A DNA stretch of 64,000 nt, from the NCBI GenBank assembly GCA_011037195.1, contig JAAEAF010003570.1, positions 1 to 64,000 of the forward strand, written 5' to 3'. The notes under the pieces were generated by a model. That model worked only from the letters and a program-made list of their open reading frames with translations, was not told the DNA's origin and did no database searches. The translations under genes and the position numbers were made by a program. How positions within the stretch are numbered: the first letter of the stretch is position 1; every line of letters begins with the position of its first letter. This document shows, piece by piece, positions 1 to 10,982 of the stretch. Origin of the DNA: Triatoma infestans. Taxonomy: Eukaryota; Arthropoda; Insecta; Hemiptera; Reduviidae.

Positions 1-3000
1 TTTTTTTGACATAGACTTTTATCATAAAGCCAGTGATGGTAAACAACAGGATTATTTGCCATATAATGAATAAGTTATAGAAAACTGGGAACTCTAACTT
101 AGTCTCATTTCTTAGTAAACATTAATGCACCAAAAATGGAAATTTTGCAGATAAAACAATTTCAATTCATATAATAAATAAATAAAGTTAATAAAATAAA
201 TATTCAATTTAATGTACAAAATTGAAGAATGTAACAAAATTGAATTTAATGTAATTAATAATCAATTTGTTTATCTTCCAAATGAATTATACTAATAGTT
301 AGATCTGATTCCATTAGTTTACAAAGTTCGTGATACTATTCAACTTATTAAAGCAAGACATTCCAGATGGAAGCCTTATATCTCGCATCAAACCCAGAAC
401 TCTTCTTGAAAACAATTTATTACTTCTTGGAAAAATATCTGGAAGTAATAGGCGAATACGTAAGGTAAGTGTACAAAAGTTACAGATGTTTTTAGAATAA
501 AAAAACGCCAGTAGATAAATAAAAGTCAGTAAATTAATGATTCTGGTTCCAGATTTGGTAAGATAACATGGTGACGTATCATCTGGATTACCCAAATGCA
601 ATATCAAATTTAAATTTTTAGCTATTTATCGTTTTTAATTAAGGAATTCATATTCTTAAGTGATTACTAAAAACTATTTTCTGTTTTCAAAATACCTCAA
701 AACAAGCAATTCTGGTAAAAACAGGAATTTAACAATCTAAAAGATGTCAATACTTCTTCTTCTAGCAGAATATTGAAATAAAAAAAACTGCATTTCGAAA
801 TGTCTGTATTCATATTAATAAGGACTTAGTCTGCCACCCGATAGGCAACTAACATCTCATTGAAAGATGGTGATTATCAATTTTTTTCCATTTTCTTTTT
901 ATCTCAGTGAGAAGAAATATGTAGTTAAAATTCCAGAAATAGATGTGTCACTATAAATAATTTCTGAGGTATTATTTGCCGAAAATGTGTTATCAGAAAA
1001 TGCATGTGTATGGATGTGAACATCTAAAAAAGAAATCGTCTTAGCAAGTCCAAATTTGATATCCTATTCTAGGTACCCCTACTGCATTCAGCATGAAATC
1101 TAATAATTAATTATAATATAAATAAAATCATAATTAAACAGAACCCTAAAAGAAATAATCCCTTACTAGATCCAGCTTCTTCAATGCTCACTGAGTATGC
1201 AATGCACCTTGAGGAAACTCATAGTTACAAAGCTTATACATATTCTGAGTGTTGCACTTTTCATAACTTCTATTAGCGTACTCAATCTTTGCAATCTTAG
1301 TGATACTTTCTTAATCTTCTCAAAGAGACTGGCACCATGAAAGGGGCTATAGCGCCTTTCGTTGCAAGAGTTGTCGTTCATCCATGTCAACATGTCCTGA
1401 TAGTATAGAGTAACTTTATATTTCTTCTCAGGCATTCCCAAAAGCATGACATGTTAATTCAGTGTTTAATGAAGGCTTGGCTAACGGATAGGTTTACAAT
1501 CTCCTAATTCTGACATTTCCATTGAGGTTGAACTGGACACATCTTCCAATCTGGTGAATTTCCCGGAAGGGAAATTTGTCCATAGCACCCTAGCTCTGAT
1601 CCTAGTACACTCCAATCCCATTTCCCTCTGGGTTCATCGAACAATCCAACACACAAAGGCATGTTGTTTAAAGGCAGAGCGAATTCCCTGCTTCACTCTC
1701 TTCTAATACACAGCTTCCTTACTGCAACGGATAAAATCCTAGATATAATCCAGGACGTAATCAACATAAAAAAAAAACACATATATTTATGTACCTAACA
1801 TTAATAAATAAAATAGAATGGAAACTATAAAGGTATAAAACAATATTAGGATAATTTGAAATAGGAAAATAGTAAAACTGCTGGTAAGATTGGGTATGTT
1901 GTTAGGATCTATTCAAATAAATTTCCTAATCGCCTGGGAAATTGAAACAATTGGTAATGCCCATAATCAGCCATTAAGTAATCAATATTATCTTAAAGTT
2001 CAATATTATCAATATTATCTTAAATATTATCCCTATTGTTAGCTACAATTGGGTAAAATATTTTATGCAAATAATTAAAAGAACAAGGGTGGAGGAAAAG
2101 TAGCGGAATATGGAATCTGTATTTTTGCTTCTGACTTTTAAATATATATCCAAAACGTTCGCCGTCTTAATTTGTGAAAATTTCTTTCTTTCTTCATTTT
2201 TTGAAACAAGTTTCTATAGAAGAGGAAGATAGTATGATAGAACTGAAAGGATGATATCAAAATGTTAAGAAGACGAAGAAAAAGAGGTACACAATGGGTG
2301 ATAAAACGAGCATTAGATTTATCGTACCGGAAACTGTTGGACATCAAAGAAGAGATTTGCCCGGATTTAGGGTGCGTTCAGGTCCCCAAGTTAGTGTAGG
2401 TGAAATGAAATAAGCTGTCGGCTAGGTATTAACCAAAAAAAAAAGAGGTAGAAACAGAGAAGGAGAAGCAGCTATTTTGAAATAGAGGGGGAAGGAGAGG
2501 CAGCCATGAATCATTGGGGCATAACTAGGTGTGTTGTGGTGTGAGCCTCTTTTCTCTCCTCACCTTCTTCTTCGGCTGGTCAGACTTCACCAGATATATA
2601 CACACATATATTTCTTCTCTCCTTTTTTTCCGTCTATCTATTTCATTCTTACACTTTATCCCCACTCTAATACCTTGCTAGCACCTTTATAGACAGCTTG
2701 TATAGCAAACTACAACTCAAAAAACTGTATAATTCTTTCCAGTAAGTAGTAACAATATTAACAAATGCTTGGATGCTCATTTCTGTGTTATTGTTATTAT
2801 TGAAATACATGCAATCACAAATTTTCTTTCGTTAGCGGTTTAATAACAAAACATCAACTTAATTGTATCTAATCATTTATAATATTATGTAAACGTAATA
2901 CATTGTAATCTAGGTTGCCAAAAAAATGTTCATAAAACTGTGGAGGTAGAAATAACTTGATGCTAGGTCAACAGAAAAGGTTTTAACCAATAGTTTTTAC

Positions 3001-3785
3001 GCATTAAGAAACATTTGTTCATGTACTTTGTATTACGCAAGGATAGATTGATGTCTTTCACACGTACTATCTATGTCTATGTATTTTACAGTAAGTAAAC
3101 AAAGTAACCATTTACTCTAGTAACATATTATTAATAATGCTTATGGAGACAAAATTTGGATAGTGAAATTCAAGCAAAGCACCAGGAATTTTAATTCTAA
3201 AAAGTCATTGCCAAATTACATATATTGTGTTTCATTCCATTCTGCAAATACGTTCTCTTCATTAAATATCTCAATATTCATATTCATTAGGAACTGAAAT
3301 GGAAAATGTTCGAACATGATGACCCTCTCATTGTAAGTTTTAAAATTAAAAAGTTTCCACTTAACCTATTCACGCTACAAAAAGAGCTGGAACGCTCAGA
3401 GACTAATGATGTTCCTGCATTTTGGCACAGAGATTGTGGAAATTTGTTCGTTTCTCTTCATAACGTATGTTAGTTTTTCATCTTCATGGCGACCTGTTAT
3501 CCATTACAAAAACTGACACCATTGCTTCGTTATACCATTACAATGACATGAATACTAATACAAAATTAATAAAAAACAATTAAGCAAAAAATTAATTACA
3601 AATGATTAAATAGCTTTAGGATATAATATTTATTTCATTTATTTTTTAATTATCTAAAAGGATTCCCAGTGATAAACGGAAAGCATTCTTATTTATTTAA
3701 AAATAAAATGAGATAGAATATTGTGTATTGAAAACAATATTTATGTTATATTTATGAAACAGAACGAAAATAATATTTAATACGG
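1..3785. other. AT-rich stretch, no gene recognised
   Basis: No recognisable protein motif, RNA gene or transposon terminus was found. The longest open frames are under 100 codons, rich in Lys/Ile/Asn/Phe and without family resemblance. Small local duplications occur, for example repeats of caatattatc around 1988-2030. A purine-rich patch lies around 2440-2510 and a pyrimidine-rich patch around 2545-2640. Confidence 0.6.
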
Positions 3786-3790
3786 ATTAA

Positions 3791-4019
3791 ATGGCCGAGA
3801 TTAGCTCAGTGTCTAGCGACCTGATTTGGAACGTGGAGGTCCCGAGTTTGAGTCCAGCAGTGCTGCCCTTTGATTTTGCTCACCCGAAGAACCTCTATAG
3901 CTCATTTCCAAAGATGGATAGTGTTGTCTGAAGGGGAAAAAACTATCTGGAATCCAGTGGCCGGGCGCCAATGGCTTCAGCTGGGAGATGGCCTTAATAA
4001 AATTAAAAAAATAAAAGAT
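3791..4019 (+). mobile_element. tRNA-derived SINE (family S1)
   Basis: The head has a pol III A-box-like segment (tagctcagtgtctagcg) near 3802-3820 and a degenerate B box (gagtttgagtcc) near 3844-3855. The body matches other S1 copies near 10.8, 42.4 and 49.2 kb: a conserved acctctatagctca, then gatagtgttgtctg, then ccgggcgccaatgg, ending in an A-rich aaaattaaaaaaataaaag tail. I did not find a convincing target-site duplication, so the limits are approximate. This is a non-coding retroposon, and the 62-codon frame inside it is a shadow. Confidence 0.7.
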
Positions 4020-4057
4020 GCTAAATTTTGTACAATAATTTCAAAATATAATAATTA

Positions 4058-4265
4058 GAATTCTTCTTCTTCTTCTTCAGCGAGCGTTAGAGTCTAGCAT
4101 AACTTTTTGGCCTTCTGAACTTTACCCCTCCATTGATCCGAAGGGCCTCGTGCCAGATCTCTCTAATTTCTTAGCCAAGGTCCCTCAGATCTTTCAGTAT
4201 CTAATCCTTCCAATGGGACCTCCTCTTCTTCTGGTGCCATATCCTACTATTCAAAAACTTTTAGC
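4058..4265 (-). pseudogene. LINE 3' end: C-terminal tail of a non-LTR retrotransposon ORF
   Basis: On the minus strand one frame reads DLRDLG*EIREIWHEA, then GGVKFRRPKSYARL, then a stop. This resembles the basic tail after the reverse transcriptase domain of many non-LTR elements, which ends in K(T/S)Y-x-(G/R)-L. The element ends in a (GAA)n tail, seen as ttcttcttcttcttcttc on the plus strand at about 4060-4079. It is truncated at its 5' side near 4265, where an oppositely oriented LINE fragment begins. It has one in-frame stop. The clade is uncertain, and no target duplication was resolved. Confidence 0.5.
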
Positions 4266-4605
4266 CTCACTCTTCTCTCCCTCTTTCTTTCAGGAAGAGC
4301 AGCAAATTGACATATATCCTGGATCCCACAATCAGATATGAGTCTAACGATCCTGATCAGGCGGAGAAAATCGATATGGAGAAGCGTCGTATCTATGAGA
4401 GGTGCATCACCTACTACCAGGAGAAGTACAGAGAGTACTTCGGAGATAGAGTACCAGGTCCCGGGGACTCTGGTTTGGTTCGAGAGGAACCATACCGAAC
4501 AGAACAGCAAAGTTTTTTGACACGGTCGGTATCGATCAGAGCTAACTGACGTCGCTTAGTGAGCTCATTCTTATAGACTCACTAGCGATTATAAAAAACC
4601 ATAAT
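4266..4605 (+). pseudogene. Non-LTR retrotransposon C-terminal fragment (R2-like type)
   Basis: The frame from 4307 reads YILDPTIRYESND, then EKRRIYERCITYYQEKY. This is a signature I recognise from the C-terminal region of R2-like non-LTR elements with a restriction-like endonuclease. After about 4440 the family pattern continues in shifted frames, first around GLWFGSRGTIPN and then LTSLSELILIDSLAIIKNH, so there is at least one frameshift. It has no start region, zinc fingers or reverse transcriptase, so this is a 3' fragment of an old copy. Assignment to R2 rather than another clade is from memory of the motif and unverified. Confidence 0.5.
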
Positions 4606-5413
4606 TACTGACAATGACAAATGATCTTTTATTAGACTTAAATTGAGTTAAGTGTTTTGTTCTTTTTATTCTCATAATGTGTATATATGTGTGCTTTTTA
4701 TCTATTTTACTTTATTTTCATATGACTTGTCCTTGCTGATTGATTGGTACGCTGTGTTCTCTGCAACTCAAACCAGTTGAGCAGCCCCACTTAGTTTTTA
4801 AATATAAAGTGCATCTCTCTTATGGCTCAGCCATCGTTGTCTACTGCGTTTTATTGTCTATGTCTCTATTCTCTGAAAATTCTTCAATTTCTAAGTTCGA
4901 CCACTCATTTCCGCCTCTCACTGAGCTCATAATCCTTATTATTATTTTTATTTAAAAAAATTCGAAGTTTCTATTTTTCAATTTTTTGTTAGAAGAATAT
5001 TTGGATTGGTGGCATAAATGAATTATTATTATTTTTTGAGATAAGCCATGAAATTAAAATTATAATTACATAAATTCAGAAAACCATTCTCTAAAGTGCA
5101 TTTCCGGCATTAACCGATTTTTTTTTTTTAAGTTTGTAATTCTAACAAAGCTTATTATATAGTTTATAATATTATCTAATTGGAAGTGCTATAGATGATT
5201 AAGTAGTGGTCTTAGAGGAAAGGTTAACGTTGCCACTCCTCCAATAAATATCCAAAAATCAATTTTTTCTTGTAAGAAAGTTTCAAAAATAAAAGTCTGT
5301 GTCTAAATAAAAACGTTTAAGTCTGTGGAAAATCGTGGAGTCATTTTTGAGCGAAAATTGGGAATAACTATAAAAGAAAAGAAAAGGTGGTTGATTGAAA
5401 TTCTCAAATGCGC

Positions 5414-5418
5414 AAACA

Positions 5419-5449
<31 letters not shown>

Positions 5450-5453
5450 CACA
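5414..5453. repeat. (AC)n microsatellite inside family X
   Basis: A dinucleotide AC tract with one CC interruption. It sits at the position where other family X copies carry TG/CA tracts. Confidence 0.9.
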
Positions 5454-5486
5454 TGATGTGCATGATTTATATCAGGCCATTCGCAA

Positions 5487-5555
5487 GTTTTTTTTTGGTC
5501 AGCTCAGCAGACCTCAAAACATGATTTCCGGTAAAAATTATAATTTCCAAAATTT
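5487..5555. repeat. 69-bp segment duplicated exactly at 6901-6969
   Basis: A g followed by nine t's and ggtcagctcagcagacc begins a 69-base stretch that is identical, base for base, to 6901-6969. Flanks on both sides differ. Here it lies within a family X copy. Confidence 0.95.
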
Positions 5556-5596
5556 GATATGACTGCAATATTTCCTCTTGCAGACTAAGTGAAAGT

Positions 5597-6900
5597 ATAA
5601 TTATATATAAAACCTGTAATTTTTATAAGGTTGCTGCAATTAGTATTTTGTATGAGTAGCAATCCTTTGTAAACTAAATTTCAAAGGAGTATCGAGTTTT
5701 TCGATTCTCCTTATTTAATAACATCCGGGAGATTTTAGGCTAAGGAAACCCCCAGCTTTTAAAGAAAGCAAACTTGAGTCTAACTAACAATTTCCATGAA
5801 AAACTCCTCGTTTTTAATCGAGACGTCGGAACAAATGTACACAATAAGACTGATAGAAAGATAAAAAAAAAACAGGAAACAATTTAGATTTTTATGCCAT
5901 TATTGTATGAGGCGAAAATTGAAAACACAAAAATGGTACAAAAATTCGAAAAGACAAGGAAGACATTTTAATATTAGATATTATGGACAACACTACTCCA
6001 GTGAATATAATTTTTTGTTTTATTTGAGAAAAATAAAATTACATTAACCTAGGAGAAGAAAGATAGATAACATCATTAAATGATGTTTATCATAGAATAT
6101 TAGTACAAACATTATATATAACTTAACATAAGTCAACTAAATATAATTATTAGGTAAGTTCAAAACTATGAGAAATTAACAGAGATGTTAATCAATGAAA
6201 TGTGCCCATCGCATTATTTACAGTAAAAATTAACTCTGACCTAAATATTTACAAAAAAAAAGAAGAAAAGTACATTAACATGGACCTATCATGATAAAAT
6301 CAGATATAACACACACAGATAAATACATACACTAACACGCTTCCTCTGACACTAATTTTACTGAAACTAAGAATTTGTTCACAATATTAAATTATCTAAA
6401 TGCAATGTATTAAAGGTGTGTTTAATTGTTCTTAAATAAATGGATAATTAACTGACCCAGTTAATAAATAATTAAATTGCATAATGGTATTCGTTACAGC
6501 AAAACTCAGTTATAAGGATAAACTAACTGTACAATCAAATAAACTGCGAAATTATTATTTGCAATTTTCAAAAATGGTGCTAACTAAAATTATGTAAAAG
6601 TAGTGTAAAGATATTCAATTGGATTTCAGATTAGACTGATTTACTGTTTACACTTTTTAAACTAAATTAGGACTTCCTTTCTAATCGTCCTCTAGCGAAT
6701 TATTTGACAATATAAAAATAATGAATTGTTATTAAAATTCTATACAGCTAGCAATTCCTTTATTTATTTTAGGTTTTAGGTGAGCACTCGTGTCATTCCA
6801 CCATACTAAACTCAATTTATGTTCCAACAGCTAGTGGCCAGAATAAGCTGAAGAGAGGTTATCCACAGATTCATTAAACTCGAACAATTATTAGAAGAAG
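5597..6900. other. AT-rich stretch, nothing recognised
   Basis: No coding motif, transposon end or RNA gene was identified on either strand. Confidence 0.55.
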
Positions 6901-7036
6901 GTTTTTTTTTGGTCAGCTCAGCAGACCTCAAAACATGATTTCCGGTAAAAATTATAATTTCCAAAATTTATAATGGAATGAGAGTAGGATGGAACATAAC
7001 CTGGTTATAATGGAATATAACCTGGATGAGAGTAGC
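6901..7036. repeat. Exact 69-bp copy followed by a patchwork of short local duplications
   Basis: 6901-6969 repeats 5487-5555 exactly but carries no other part of family X. Immediately after it, the short words tataatggaat, ataacctgg and atgagagtag each occur twice within about 70 bases. The arrangement resembles templated filler at a repaired break rather than transposition. That interpretation is inference. Confidence 0.8.
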
Positions 7037-7351
7037 TAGAGTTAGAAGAGAATGGGAAAGGTTGAAAACCGTATTATTCGAAAGTGTGGCTATATCAGGA
7101 CTAATTCAAGATATTAAAATAAATGAGTGTAAAGTAAATGGGTGATAATGAAATAAATGACTGTAAAGAAATAATAAGTGAAATAAGCAAAAGTTATAAA
7201 AAAAAAAAATAACATATAAGAAATTTAAATTTATACATGAAATTTAATTCTAAATACGATTTGAGTATAAATAAGAATAAAAATTAGTTTAATTCAAACA
7301 AAACTTAAAAATATAGATAATAACAGAGAAGAAAAAATTATTTAATTTTGC

Positions 7352-7364
7352 AAAAAGGGACTTA
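7352..7364. repeat. Target-site duplication, left copy
   Basis: The 13 bases aaaaagggactta are repeated exactly at 8288-8300 and bracket the I-clade LINE insertion. Confidence 0.9.
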
Positions 7365-8287
7365 TTATTATTATTATCGGAAACGGGTGCCCAAAGGCGC
7401 GGGACCTAAGCCTATATGGCTCTTATCCCCCCGATACCCCCCGTAACCCCTTAATTAGTCTCCCCCGGTAACTTGCCGGTTAATCTACAATATCTCAAGA
7501 TATCCCTATCTCCAACTCGCCCAGACAATCCTGCGAGAGTGGTGTCCTCCCAAATATACGAAACCTAGTTCCAGCGAAACGGGGACACTGACATAAGTAG
7601 TGATACACCGTTTCCCTAACTCCGTCATCACAGTTCTGACAAATGGGACTCCGCGTCTTTCCTATGTTAAACAAGTGACTGGACACCCAAGTGTGCCCAC
7701 TTTTAGCTTGGAGGCACCCCTGCGTGTCCCCCCAAAGTCTCGTCTCCCAAAATCTAATCTGTTTGTCGCGAAACGTCTTTGTAACGGCCAGGGCTGGTTC
7801 AGGACCACAAAATGGTAATGATGATCCCTCCCTGGCCAGCCGATCCGCCCTCTCATTGCCCTCTATTCCCGCATGTCCGGGTATCCAATAGAGATGCACC
7901 TTACCCCTCCGAGCCAAAGCGTTGAGCTTCCTCCGACATTCTCCCACTAATTTCGAACTCCACCAAGGCTTACTCAAAGCCCTTAGTGCGGCTTGGCTAT
8001 CCGAGAAAATCCGCACTTCCTTGAACTCTCCCTGCCACTCCCCCACCAGGTGGCAGCATTCAATGATGCCCACCACCTCAGACTGAAAAACAGTGGCCAA
8101 GCCACCCAAGGCCACCGAACTCTCTTTATCCAGCTCCTGAAACCAAGCTCCCGCCCCCGACAGGCCAGTACCCTCCTGCCTAGAGCCATCTGAATAGCAA
8201 CGAATAATACCGCTGCCCGACTCCGTTGGCCTCGTAAGGTTATCATCTCCTATACTGCCAATCGTAATCTCATAATCTCTCTCCCAT
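7365..8287 (-). mobile_element. 5'-truncated I-clade LINE with perfect TSD and (TAA)n tail
   Basis: The insertion is 923 bp. It is bounded by the exact 13-bp duplication aaaaagggactta and lies on the minus strand. Its 3' end is a short run of TAA units, seen as ttattattattatc at 7365-7378, which is the tail type of I-clade elements such as the Drosophila I factor. Only the 3' part of ORF2 (RNase H to terminal zinc knuckle) and the 3' UTR are present, as expected from incomplete target-primed reverse transcription. The region is visibly richer in GC than its surroundings, which with the perfect TSD suggests a relatively recent insertion. Confidence 0.85.
7495..8287 (-). pseudogene. LINE ORF2 C-terminus: RNase H domain plus CCHC zinc knuckle
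   Basis: The frame is open from the 5' truncation point at 8287 to the stop at 7495, about 264 codons. An RNase H domain starts with CYSDGS (first catalytic Asp). It continues with FQSEVVGI (Glu) and FSDSQAALRAL (Asp), then HLYWIPGHAGIEGNERAD, which carries the late His/Asp region. A terminal C-x2-C-x9-H-x4-C knuckle follows (CQNCDDGVRETVYHYLCQC). The RNase H residues look intact, but endonuclease and reverse transcriptase are absent, so this cannot be an autonomous element. No start codon belongs to it; the GTG near 8115 is internal. Confidence 0.85.
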
Positions 8288-8300
8288 AAAAAGGGACTTA
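8288..8300. repeat. Target-site duplication, right copy
   Basis: An exact second copy of aaaaagggactta, paired with 7352-7364. Confidence 0.9.
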
Positions 8301-8759
8301 ACTTTATAATTTAATTTTTTTTACTTTACTGTCTATTTGACACATTTAAGTAGATTATTAACAAACGTTAAAGGTGCCACGGCATAAAGCCGATTTGTTT
8401 ATATATTATAATTGTGTATAAAAAAAAGAAAAGAAATGTACAATTTGTGAATTAAAACAATAAATGGCTATTATTATTATTATCCAAAGATTCAGTTTGG
8501 TCAAGCGAGGTCTTAGCCTTAGGTCTAGCGATCTCACCATGAAGTTAGTAACCAAATTCCATTGATGATAGGAAGCGTTTCTTGGAAGAGATATCATCGT
8601 CATCAATACAGGCTTTCGGGGAGATTTGGACAGCGACAAGTTAATGTTGATAAGACGGAAGCAATTTGCAGTTTGCAATGAGTTTTTCCGATAAAATTGA
8701 TCTGGAGACATGTGAAGTTAAGCTTATTTATAAAATGCGCTATTAACATAATCTGTAGT

Positions 8760-8860
8760 ACATCTATATAAACAGAATACTACATTTCTGCAACTGAGTT
8801 TGAAGAAAATTAATTAACCGGAAGTGCAACAAAATAGATTTATTTTTGCGTATATATTAA
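8760..8860 (+). repeat. Family X module fragment
   Basis: The segment around tttgaagaaaattaatta followed by accggaagtgcaac is the start of the reiterated family X module. No head or microsatellite is present. Limits are approximate. Confidence 0.45.
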
Positions 8861-8874
8861 AAAAACATACCAAA

Positions 8875-8965
8875 TAAAATCTAAGACCAAAACCGGGACT
8901 CGAATTCATCACCGCACAATACACTTGTAGTCTGGAGGTCTACGTTTCTGAGATTATTTCAGTCA
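8875..8965 (-). mobile_element. Possible tRNA-derived SINE head
   Basis: The reverse strand has a good B box (gaattcgagtcccgg) at about 8892-8906 and an anticodon-arm-like segment (cctccagactacaagtg) upstream. The A box is not clear, so this is either a decayed SINE or a chance match. Confidence 0.35.
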
Positions 8966-9782
8966 ATAACTAGCAATACATCTCAGTCTGATGGTTGGCT
9001 ACAACTATTGGCCAGCATCTAACAGAAAAACCAATATAGTACTTTAATAGCGAATGTAACGTGTAAACAGGAAGTGGACTAATCAGTTTTTGGCTAATTA
9101 CTTACCCCAGCTAATTAGTTTTTGGCGTCCTTGGGATATTTGAGCCATATGCTATTTATAAACAATCTTTCTATCCCAGCTCGTGGAGCTCATAGTTGAA
9201 CTCCCCATGGCCCGTGAAATATTGTCTAACGGTTTGGGACTGCTTCAGCCATCGAATCGACAGTCTGTGATGCACATTCGGAAAAACAATTCATTATATA
9301 TACATATATATTCTGCAGAAGCAAAAAAACGTATTAGCAACTAAAATTAATTTTAAAGACAAAGTAAATTCCGCAAACTACGTTTCTCTCATTACAATTC
9401 AATTAGCCTTAAAGTAAATGAAGAGAGAAAGAAGTATTCAGTCAGCAAACTTGAAGTCAAAACTTCGAAGTAGTGATTATTATTCGACCATAATTTTGTT
9501 GTGAACAATTTGATATTGTTGAACCAAGGACAAAACAACAACAAAAAATTAATTATCTAGTTTAATAATAAAGCGGGTAAAAGTACAAAAGAAATCCTTT
9601 TATATTTAAAAAAAAAAATAAATAAATAAATTAGCATTTTTCGAAATATAAATAAATATAATGAATCCATAAATAATGATGTGTAAATTGTAAAATTATA
9701 ATAAAGTTAAATTTAAGTAAAATTATAAGAAGGAGAAGTATGAACTAGTGTAGTAGCCGAAATGTATTTAGTAGAAGTTGTT

Positions 9783-9818
9783 TGTGTGTGTGTGTGTGTC
9801 TGGGATGATTGTGGGGAA

Positions 9819-9850
<32 letters not shown>
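9783..9850. repeat. (TG)n microsatellite, two blocks
   Basis: Two TG tracts are separated by about 20 bases (ctgggatgattgtggggaa). I see no family X core beside it, so this tract is probably independent. Confidence 0.85.
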
Positions 9851-10277
9851 CAGGTATTACTAACCAGTATTATAATTATACACATTCTCCACTATCTTCG
9901 TATAAAGGGCTACAATTATGTTGTTGTTAGTGAAACAGTGTGTGTACCACTTGTCATTCTCCATCTAAATTATCTACCTATTTTATTAAAGGCCATCTTT
10001 TACTTTATACCTATTTCCATTTTTATATCAACTTTTAAATACTTTTACTTTAATTAAATTTTATTATTATTGTATTAAAGAAAATAAATATTTAGTAAAA
10101 ATACCATGTTTTAAGACAATTTGTCCATTATAATTATTTAAATTAATTGCTGAAAGAGAAGGTTGTATGAGTGTTTCACACCAGTTTTTTTTCTTACTGC
10201 TGTTAAGAGGAAGTATTGCGATCGTGTTTTCACGTTTTGAGGTCCATTGAGTTCGAAAACGTGATTTTTTTAAAAAA

Positions 10278-10280
<3 letters not shown>

Positions 10281-10313
<33 letters not shown>

Positions 10314-10330
10314 TGAGTGAGTGTGTGTTT
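10281..10330. repeat. (TG)n microsatellite inside family X
   Basis: A thirty-base pure TG tract grades into gagtgagtgagtgtgtg, at the fixed microsatellite position of family X. Confidence 0.9.
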
Positions 10331-10758
10331 AGTCAGCATAACCCAAAACGGAAAATCGTAGAAAATTCAAAGTTTTTAAGTGCTACCCGACAATAAGGTT
10401 TTGATCAAAATTGTGATCCGGAAGTTACTGAATAGCTTTTTCAGTTCCTTACGATTTTCTCCTAATTTTTTTATCGAAAATATTTTTCCGGGAAAATTCA
10501 TTTAAGTGTGGGGGTTTTGAAGGAGAAGTGGGGTTATGTTTTCCTCTACAAAAGGTTATAATATTATTCTGATCATCTAAATAATATTAATTATAATGAA
10601 ATGAGTTCCCAAAATTTAATTTTTGAAAAAAATTGGTTGACCGGAAGTGAAACCTGATTACTAAACAGTTTTTTTTATAACTTTCTCTATTAAGACATCA
10701 ATGAATTTTGTTAATCTAGTTACACTTTTGTTTGAATTAGTTAAGAGAGTAGTTAAGG

Positions 10759-10982
10759 AGTAGCTCAATGGTTAGCGCATTGGACTCCCACGCGGAGGTC
10801 CCAGGTTCGAGTCCAGCTGTCCTATCTTTAAATTTTTTTTCTTCCCAGGAGCCTCTACAGCTCAATGTCCGGTGGTGGACGTGTTTTGTCTTTAACGAGA
10901 GAACACTGTCCGGAGGCACTGAGGAGGCTTCCAGGCGCCAATGACCATAGATGTTGACGCGCCTTAAATTAACACAAAAAAA
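10759..10982 (+). mobile_element. tRNA-derived SINE (family S1), full length
   Basis: The A box lies in agtagctcaatggttagcgc at 10759-10778 and the B box is ggttcgagtcc at 10804-10814. The body holds gagcctctacagctca, gagaacactgtccgg and ggcgccaatgaccatag, with a 3' gcgccttaaatt and an A tail. The 8-base word agttaagg flanks it at 10751-10758 and 10983-10990, a probable TSD. It is inserted in the middle of a family X module, so it is younger than that copy. Confidence 0.75.

Larger units (their letters stand above)
5265..5596 (-). repeat. Family X copy, partial
   Basis: Read on the minus strand this has the family X head (degenerate ctttcacttagtctgcaag with gaggaaatattg), the core segment ending in accggaaatcatgttttgaggt, the microsatellite position, and the start of module A (tcgtggagtcatttttgagcg read on plus). 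The element ends at 5596 with the usual gaaagta edge. Downstream modules are missing. It is the apparent source of the exact 69-bp duplicate at 6901. Confidence 0.6.

Noticed and set aside
3290..3480. Possible coding remnant with ELERSETNDVPAFWHRDCGN in one frame
   Set aside because: It reads more like protein than its surroundings but I could not match it to a family, and stops flank it closely. Not called.
3791..3870. Possible tRNA gene
   Set aside because: Same reason: degenerate B box, no acceptor stem, S1 body downstream.
7600..7818. Plus-strand open frames within 7600-8193
   Set aside because: Shadows of the LINE RNase H frame on the minus strand.
10067..10339. 90-codon frame with a His-Thr repeat
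   Set aside because: The repeat is the translation of the TG/CA microsatellite inside family X.
10759..10830. Possible genuine tRNA gene
   Set aside because: A and B boxes are good, but the cloverleaf acceptor stem cannot be closed and a SINE body with an A tail follows. It is a SINE head.
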